Source of the DNA: an uncultured Eisenbergiella sp.
Lineage (GTDB): Bacteria > Bacillota > Clostridia > Lachnospirales > Lachnospiraceae
Assembly (NCBI GenBank): GCA_948960675.1
Contig: CARDPF010000104.1
Location: forward strand, 1-9,983
Direction: 5' to 3'
DNA length: 9,983 nucleotides
The translations under genes were made by a program, and so were the position numbers. The notes under the pieces were generated by a model. That model made no database searches. It had not been told where the DNA came from and saw only the letters and a program-made list of their open reading frames with translations. Positions within the stretch are counted from its first letter, which is position 1, and each line of letters begins with the position of its first letter. Shown here one piece after another: positions 5,913 through 9,983 of this stretch.

Positions 5913-8018
5913 TTGGGGAAACAATTATTTATTGCGGAGAAACCCAGTGTGGCGCAGGAATTTGCAAAGGCGCTGCGGTATGGTTTTCGCCGCAGGGACG
6001 GCTATTTGGAGTCTGAGGAGGCGGTTGTGACCTGGTGTGTGGGGCATCTTGTCACCATGAGTTATCCGGAGGCCTATGACGTAAGGTATAAACGGTGGAC
6101 GCTGGAGACGCTGCCGTTTATACCGGATACGTTCCGGTATGAAGTGATCGGCGCAGTTCAAAAGCAGTTTACCATTGTCAGTTCCCTCCTAAACCGTCCG
6201 GATGTGGAAACGATTTATGTGTGTACGGACTCCGGGCGGGAGGGGGAATACATATACCGTTTGGTAAAGCAGCAGGCAAATGTGAAGGGCAAAAAGCAGA
6301 GAAGGGTGTGGATCGATTCCCAGACGGAGGAAGAGATTTTGCGGGGAATCCGGGAGGCAAAGGATCTGTCCGCCTATGACCATCTGGGCGATGCCGCGTA
6401 CCTCCGGGCGAAAGAGGACTATTTGATGGGCATCAATTTTTCACGGGTGCTCACGCTCAAATACGGAAACCACCTGAAAAATTTTTTGAAAAAGGACCGG
6501 GCCGTGATTTCCGTGGGACGGGTCATGACCTGTGTGCTGGGGATGGTGGTGGGCCGGGAACGGGAAATCAGGACATTTGTCAAAACGCCCTTTTACCGGG
6601 TGACGGGCAGTTTTGCCCTTACCAAAACACAAGAAGGCATGTCCCCTTTTGAAGGGGAATGGCGGGCCACACAGGGCAGCAAATGGTTCCAGTCGCCGCT
6701 TTTGTATAAGGAAAACGGCTTTTTGGAAAAAAAGGACGCCGAAATGCTGGTGCAGACGCTGGGAATGCAGATGCCGGAAGGTACGCCTGCACAAGGCTTT
6801 TTGGGGGCTTTTTTGGAAAAATGCGAGAAAAAGAAGGAACAGAAAAATCCGCCGCTTTTGTATAACCTGGCAGAGTTGCAAAACGATTGCGCAAAGCTTT
6901 TTAAGATCAGTCCCGACGAAACGCTCCGTGTGGCACAGGAACTATACGAGAAGAAACTGACGACCTATCCAAGGACGGACGCCAGGGTGCTTTCTGGCGC
7001 TGTGGCAAAAGAAATCCATAAAAATATCGGGGGGCTCAAGGCGTATCCACAGGCTGCGGCTTTCGCGGCCCGCATTTTGGAAGAGGGCAGCCATAAGCAG
7101 ATTGCAAAGACCCGATATGTCAATGATAAGCAAATCACGGATCATTACGCGATCATTCCCACCGGGCAGGGATTTGCAGCCCTGCAGTCCGTGTCACCAA
7201 CGGCGGCCCGGGTTTATGAAGTCATTGTCCGCCGTTTTTTAGGCATCTTTTATCCGCCTGCCATTTACCAAAGGGTTTCCCTGACGGTATTGGTAAAATC
7301 GGTGCAGCTTCCGGAGGGGGAGCGGTTTTATGCCTCCTTTCGGGCACTGCAGTCGGAAGGGTATTTGCAGGTGGCGCAGCCGTCCTTTCTGAAAAAAAAG
7401 GACGGTGCGGGGGAAGAGGGATCCGGCAGCGGGGATGTAAAGTGTGATGCCGCCTTATTGGAGGCGCTGCAGAAACCCAAAAAAGGAGCGCCGCTGACCC
7501 TTTTGAATCTGGCTGTCAAGGAAGGGGAGACCTCCCCGCCGAAACGCTACAATTCCGGGACGATGATTTTGGCGATGGAAAATGCCGGACAGCTGATCGA
7601 GGACGAGGAACTGCGCGCCCAGATTAAGGGCAGCGGTATCGGTACTTCGGCCACGCGGGCAGAGATTTTAAAAAAGCTGGTATCCATCGAATACCTGGCA
7701 TTGAATAAAAAGACACAGGTCATCACCCCCACGCTGATGGGGGAGATGGTTTACGACGTGGTATCGGATTCCATCCGGCAGTTGTTAAATCCCGCGCTTA
7801 CGGCCAGCTGGGAGAAAGGGCTGGCCGGGGTGGCCGACGGCAGCATAACCGCCGGGGAGTATATGGAAAAGCTGACGGGGTTCGTAAGCCGAAGGACCAA
7901 CGCAGTCAAGCAGCTGCATAACCAGTCCGTGCTATACCGGCAGTTTACACAATGCGCGCAGTTTTATGGAAACGGCGGCAAAAAGGAAGGAAAAGAAAAT
8001 GCAGGCAATGGAAATTAA
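5913..8018 (+). CDS. topB: Type IA DNA topoisomerase, topoisomerase III-like
   Basis: Relaxes and decatenates DNA by single-strand passage through a tyrosine-linked intermediate. It has 701 residues. The Toprim domain opens with FIAEKPSVA (6-14), whose glutamate E9 is catalytic. The second acidic motif reads CTDSGREGE (104-112): D106 is present but the second aspartate of the usual DADREGE is G108. The active-site tyrosine Y352 lies in TTYPRTD (350-356) and the conserved SGIGTSATRAEIL at 574-586. A glycine/charge-rich linker sits at about 494-510 (KKKDGAGEEGSGSGD). No C-terminal zinc fingers are visible. Start is TTG with GGGAGG 4 nt upstream. The gene is 9 nt after asd and overlaps the acyltransferase gene by 20 nt, implying co-translation. 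No transfer genes (relaxase, VirB4) are present, so it may be chromosomal rather than plasmid- or ICE-borne. A specialised paralogue is an alternative. Confidence 0.92.
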   Translation: MGKQLFIAEKPSVAQEFAKALRYGFRRRDGYLESEEAVVTWCVGHLVTMSYPEAYDVRYKRWTLETLPFIPDTFRYEVIGAVQKQFTIVSSLLNRPDVETIYVCTDSGREGEYIYRLVKQQANVKGKKQRRVWIDSQTEEEILRGIREAKDLSAYDHLGDAAYLRAKEDYLMGINFSRVLTLKYGNHLKNFLKKDRAVISVGRVMTCVLGMVVGREREIRTFVKTPFYRVTGSFALTKTQEGMSPFEGEWRATQGSKWFQSPLLYKENGFLEKKDAEMLVQTLGMQMPEGTPAQGFLGAFLEKCEKKKEQKNPPLLYNLAELQNDCAKLFKISPDETLRVAQELYEKKLTTYPRTDARVLSGAVAKEIHKNIGGLKAYPQAAAFAARILEEGSHKQIAKTRYVNDKQITDHYAIIPTGQGFAALQSVSPTAARVYEVIVRRFLGIFYPPAIYQRVSLTVLVKSVQLPEGERFYASFRALQSEGYLQVAQPSFLKKKDGAGEEGSGSGDVKCDAALLEALQKPKKGAPLTLLNLAVKEGETSPPKRYNSGTMILAMENAGQLIEDEELRAQIKGSGIGTSATRAEILKKLVSIEYLALNKKTQVITPTLMGEMVYDVVSDSIRQLLNPALTASWEKGLAGVADGSITAGEYMEKLTGFVSRRTNAVKQLHNQSVLYRQFTQCAQFYGNGGKKEGKENAGNGN
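7380..7405 (+). repeat. Hairpin with A-run loop inside topB
   Basis: CCGTCCTTT (7380-7388) and AAAGGACGG (7397-7405) form a perfect 9-bp stem with an 8-nt loop. It contains most of an A8 run (7392-7399). It encodes the start of the flexible linker near residue 490 of the topoisomerase. A structure or slippage site is possible; a composition effect is equally possible. Confidence 0.4.
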
Positions 8019-8664
8019 GAACTTATATGATCTGGGGGAAACCATGGCCGCCCCCCTTTTTTTGGGGGCGGTGTATCCGTGGGAAGTGTTGGGGAAAATT
8101 TCGGATTTTATCCGGCAGCTTGGCAAATCCCTCCCCGAAGACCGGTTTGAGAGAAGGGGGGAGGACGTATGGGTGGCAAAGAGCGCAAAGGTGGCGCAAA
8201 GCGCCTGCTTAAACGGCCCCTGTATCGTGGATGAGGAAGCGGAGATCCGCCATTGTGCTTTTGTGCGCGGCAGCGCCCTGATCGGAAAGGGAGCCGTGGT
8301 CGGCAACTCCACCGAATTGAAAAATGTTATATTGTTCAATAAAGTGCAGGTTCCCCATTACAATTATGTGGGTGACAGCATTTTGGGCTTTAAGGCGCAT
8401 ATGGGGGCCGGTTCCATCACCTCCAATGTAAAGAGCGATAAAACGCTTGTGACGGTAAAGGGCTGTGGGGAGCCTGTGGAGACCGGGCTGAAAAAATTTG
8501 GGGCGATGCTGGGGGATGGCGTGGAGGTGGGATGTAACAGCGTGCTTTGTCCCGGTACGGTGATCGGGAAAAACACCAACGTATATCCCCTATCCCGGGT
8601 GCGCGGTTTCATCCCGCAGGACAGCATCTATAAAAATCAGGGTGAGGTAGTTCGGAAAAGGTAA
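7999..8664 (+). CDS. GlmU-C-like left-handed beta-helix acyltransferase
   Basis: Probable sugar-nucleotide or amino-sugar acyltransferase; 221 residues. After an N-terminal helical part (about 1-48), hexapeptide repeats begin near 55 (VWVAKSAKV, CIVDEEAEI, ALIGKGAVVG). The segment VPHYNYVGDSILG (118-130) followed by MGAGSITSN (135-143) matches the acetyltransferase half of bacterial GlmU, with H120 where GlmU has its catalytic histidine. The N-terminal pyrophosphorylase (LxGGxGTRM) domain of GlmU is absent, so this is a stand-alone acyltransferase and the name GlmU would mislead. The ATG at 7999 has AAGGAAGG 8 nt upstream and overlaps topB by 20 nt; ATGs at 7966 and 8008 are less well placed. 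It is the last gene of the argH-asd-topB run. Acyl donor (probably acetyl-CoA) and acceptor are unknown. A role in cell-wall or exopolysaccharide precursors is an inference. Confidence 0.85.
   Translation: MQAMEIKNLYDLGETMAAPLFLGAVYPWEVLGKISDFIRQLGKSLPEDRFERRGEDVWVAKSAKVAQSACLNGPCIVDEEAEIRHCAFVRGSALIGKGAVVGNSTELKNVILFNKVQVPHYNYVGDSILGFKAHMGAGSITSNVKSDKTLVTVKGCGEPVETGLKKFGAMLGDGVEVGCNSVLCPGTVIGKNTNVYPLSRVRGFIPQDSIYKNQGEVVRKR
8048..8071 (+). repeat. GC-rich hairpin with T-run loop inside the acyltransferase gene
   Basis: CCGCCCCC (8048-8055) pairs with GGGGGCGG (8064-8071), a perfect 8-bp GC-only stem with loop CTTTTTTT. It lies about 50 nt into the reading frame (residues AAPLFLGA). The T7 and C6 runs are slippage-prone. 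It might slow ribosomes or polymerase, but there is no terminator-type U-tract after the stem. Confidence 0.45.
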
Positions 8665-8671
8665 GTTTTGC

Positions 8672-8701
8672 TTGACGGGAATGTGTTGGCGGTGGTATAG
8701 T
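8672..8701 (+). promoter_or_regulatory. Strong promoter of the ABC binding-protein gene
   Basis: TTGACG (8672-8677) and TATAGT (8696-8701) with an 18-nt spacer, each 5/6 to the sigma-A consensus. An extended -10 TG lies at 8693-8694. Transcription would start near 8708, leaving a leader of about 125 nt before the ATG at 8833. It begins only 7 nt after the acyltransferase stop, so the binding-protein gene is a separate transcription unit. Confidence 0.75.
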
Positions 8702-8707
8702 AGGGAT

Positions 8708-8832
8708 GTTGAGTTTAACACTTGCACGCGTTAAAGCGTGGCAGGATTAAAGCGAATGGAAAACCGGTTTGCGGCTGCGCGGCATCCGCTGATCCGGCAG
8801 GTAGAAAAAGCCGCGCAGAAATGAGGAGAGAG
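8708..8832 (+). promoter_or_regulatory. Structured leader with tandem repeats, unidentified class
   Basis: The leader has several ordered elements. TTTAAC (8714-8719) can pair with GTTAAA (8730-8735). Alternatively CACGC (8725-8729) pairs with GCGTG (8736-8740); the two overlap and exclude each other. TTAAAGCG occurs twice, 16 nt apart (8731 and 8747). AAACCGGTTT (8761-8770) is a perfect palindrome. A perfect 9-bp stem, CTGCGCGGC (8775-8783) with GCCGCGCAG (8810-8818), ends just before the ribosome site (GAGGAG, 8823-8828). I do not recognise a T-box, cobalamin, SAM, lysine, THF or c-di-GMP consensus. It could be an RNA switch, a protein operator, or both. Confidence 0.45.
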
Positions 8833-9906
8833 ATGAAAAAATTGGCAGTGCTGGCCATGGCAGCGGCCATGACGGCGACAATACTTGGAGGCTGTGGGAG
8901 CACTCCCGGGACGGCGCCCGCAGAATCGGCGGCGTCCGGCGCAGAGACACCGGGCAGCGATACGGCAAAACAGGAGGAGACTGTCCCCGTGCAGGAAGGG
9001 GAAAGTGCACAGCAGGAAGGGACGGACGATACGACCTATAAGGTGGGAATATGTCAGCTGGTACAGCATCCTGCGCTGGATGCTGCATCGGAAGGGTTTG
9101 AGGCGGCCCTGCACGAAAAGCTGGGGGAAAAGGTTTCCATTGATTATCAGAATGCGTCCGGGGATTCCCCGACCTGTGCGACGATTGTGAATCAGTTTGT
9201 GGCGGCGGATGTGGATTTGATTTTGGCAAACGCCACGGCGTCCCTGCAGGCGGCAGCGGCGGCGACCGGTGAGATCCCGATTTTGGGAACGTCCATCACC
9301 GATTATGCGACGGCGCTGGAGATTGATAACTGGACGGGAACCACTGGGGTGAACATTTCCGGTACGTCTGACCTGGCCCCGCTGGAGGATCAGGCAAAGA
9401 TGTTGAACGAATTGTTTCCGGATGCCAAAAATGTAGGGTTGATTTATTGCTCTGCAGAACCGAATTCGGAATATCAGGCAACCACGGTGGAGGGGTATTT
9501 AAAAGAAATGGGATATACCTGCAAAACCTATACGTTTGCGGATTCCAATGATATCGCCTCCGTGACGACGGTGGCCGCATCCGAGAATGACGTGCTGTAT
9601 GTCCCGACGGACAATACGGCGGCATCCAATGCGGAGATTATTAATAATATCTGTATCCCTGCAAAGACCCCTGTCATTGCGGGGGAGGAAGGCATCTGTG
9701 CAGGCTGCGGCGTGGCGACCCTTTCCATTGACTACTATGACATTGGCTATAAGGCCGGGGAAATGGCGTATGAAATCATGGTGAACGGGGCGGATGTGTC
9801 TTCCATGCCCATTGAATTTGCACCGCAGGTAACCAAAAAATACAACGTGGTAAACTGTGAAACACTGGGAATCACCGTACCGGACGATTATGTGGCGATT
9901 GAGTAA
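8833..9906 (+). CDS. ABC transporter substrate-binding lipoprotein, ABC_sub_bind (TrpX-like) family
   Basis: Membrane-anchored extracellular receptor that delivers a small solute to an ABC importer. The 357 residues start with a lipoprotein signal peptide: KK, a hydrophobic core (4-18) and lipobox LGGC with lipidated C21. A low-complexity Ala/Gly/Glu/Ser tether (about 22-68) leads to a periplasmic-binding-protein fold. VGICQLVQHPALDAASEGFEAAL (71-93), LANATASLQAA (131-141) and IPILGTSITDY (148-158) match the PF04392 family that includes streptococcal TrpX and related tryptophan/tyrosine importers. Further motifs are GTTGVNISGTSD (169-180) and YVPTDNTAASN (256-266). The ATG at 8833 has GAGGAG 4 nt upstream; the ATG at 8821 and an upstream TTG at 8722 would place extra charged residues before the signal peptide. 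Permease and ATPase genes usually follow and would lie beyond the window. It is not the partner of the SsuBC-type genes at 1733-3194, which use another binding-protein family. Aromatic amino acid substrate is a family-level guess. Confidence 0.88.
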   Translation: MKKLAVLAMAAAMTATILGGCGSTPGTAPAESAASGAETPGSDTAKQEETVPVQEGESAQQEGTDDTTYKVGICQLVQHPALDAASEGFEAALHEKLGEKVSIDYQNASGDSPTCATIVNQFVAADVDLILANATASLQAAAAATGEIPILGTSITDYATALEIDNWTGTTGVNISGTSDLAPLEDQAKMLNELFPDAKNVGLIYCSAEPNSEYQATTVEGYLKEMGYTCKTYTFADSNDIASVTTVAASENDVLYVPTDNTAASNAEIINNICIPAKTPVIAGEEGICAGCGVATLSIDYYDIGYKAGEMAYEIMVNGADVSSMPIEFAPQVTKKYNVVNCETLGITVPDDYVAIE

Positions 9907-9944
9907 CCGCTGGGTTTTTCGGAGTGGCTGTAACAGTTCAGACA

Positions 9945-9969
9945 GGTCTGCGCATTTACTGCGCAGACC
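9945..9969. repeat. Perfect 10-bp hairpin after the binding-protein gene
   Basis: GGTCTGCGCA (9945-9954) and TGCGCAGACC (9960-9969) flank the loop TTTAC. The arms contain the same 8-mer (GTCTGCGC/GCGCAGAC) that heads the dispersed repeats at 1674 and 4782. There is no U-tract after the stem, so it is not a classical terminator. It may attenuate or stabilise the mRNA between the binding-protein gene and expected downstream transporter genes, or be another intergenic repeat. Confidence 0.6.
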
Positions 9970-9983
9970 GTGAGAATACGTGG

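Noticed and set aside
8722..8832. In-frame TTG extension of the binding protein
   Set aside because: It would put about 37 charged residues before a clear lipoprotein signal peptide. The ATG at 8833 has its own ribosome site.
9907..9983. Intrinsic terminator after the binding-protein gene
   Set aside because: The 10-bp hairpin is followed by GTGAGAATACG rather than a U-tract. An importer's permease gene is expected downstream, so I list it as a hairpin only.
1..9983. CRISPR arrays, tRNA/rRNA genes, toxin-antitoxin or defence systems
   Set aside because: No regularly spaced repeats, no RNA gene signatures and no unassigned small coding frames with ribosome sites were found. All large coding frames are explained by known families.

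Overview
The window looks like chromosomal DNA of a Gram-positive Clostridia, most likely a Lachnospiraceae-type gut Firmicute. This is inferred from moderate GC, strong AGGAGG-type ribosome binding sites, a TTG start, a lipoprotein-anchored ABC binding protein and an archaeal/fungal-type Asd. The first 40 bases are not biological: they match the 3' part of the Illumina TruSeq universal (read 1) adapter. Native sequence starts at base 41, inside a gene.

Left region (41-1740). A 5'-truncated large serine recombinase (recombinase domain, zinc ribbon, long coiled coil, C-terminal winged helix) reads rightward to 1620. A 112-bp palindrome-rich gap follows. Facing it is the 3' end of a SsuC/TauC-type ABC permease that stops before the last membrane helix expected for its family. 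An integrase-type gene about 110 bp from a prematurely ended transporter gene suggests the end of an integrated element, or a scar of one.

Left-centre (1733-3194, minus strand). An ABC ATPase and the shortened permease form an operon of the nitrate/sulfonate/taurine/thiamine-precursor class. No cognate binding-protein gene is present.

Centre (3362-8664, plus strand). argH (last step of arginine synthesis), asd (branch point of the aspartate family), topB-like type IA topoisomerase (TTG start) and an orphan GlmU-C-like left-handed beta-helix acyltransferase are closely spaced and co-directional. Gaps are 58 and 9 nt, followed by a 20-nt overlap, so they are probably at least partly co-transcribed from a promoter near 3285-3313.

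Right region (8665-9983). A strong promoter and a roughly 125-nt structured leader precede a lipoprotein of the ABC_sub_bind (TrpX-like) family. Its permease and ATPase would be expected beyond the window. A perfect 10-bp stem hairpin follows it.

A 41-bp palindromic repeat (39/41 identical) occurs in opposite orientations at 1674-1714 and 4749-4789. The second copy provides the last bases and stop codon of argH. The right-end hairpin is built from the same 8-bp GTCTGCGC core. I found no tRNA, rRNA, CRISPR array or obvious defence system. The most interesting points are the recombinase/permease junction, the repeat family and the unidentified leader of the binding-protein gene.
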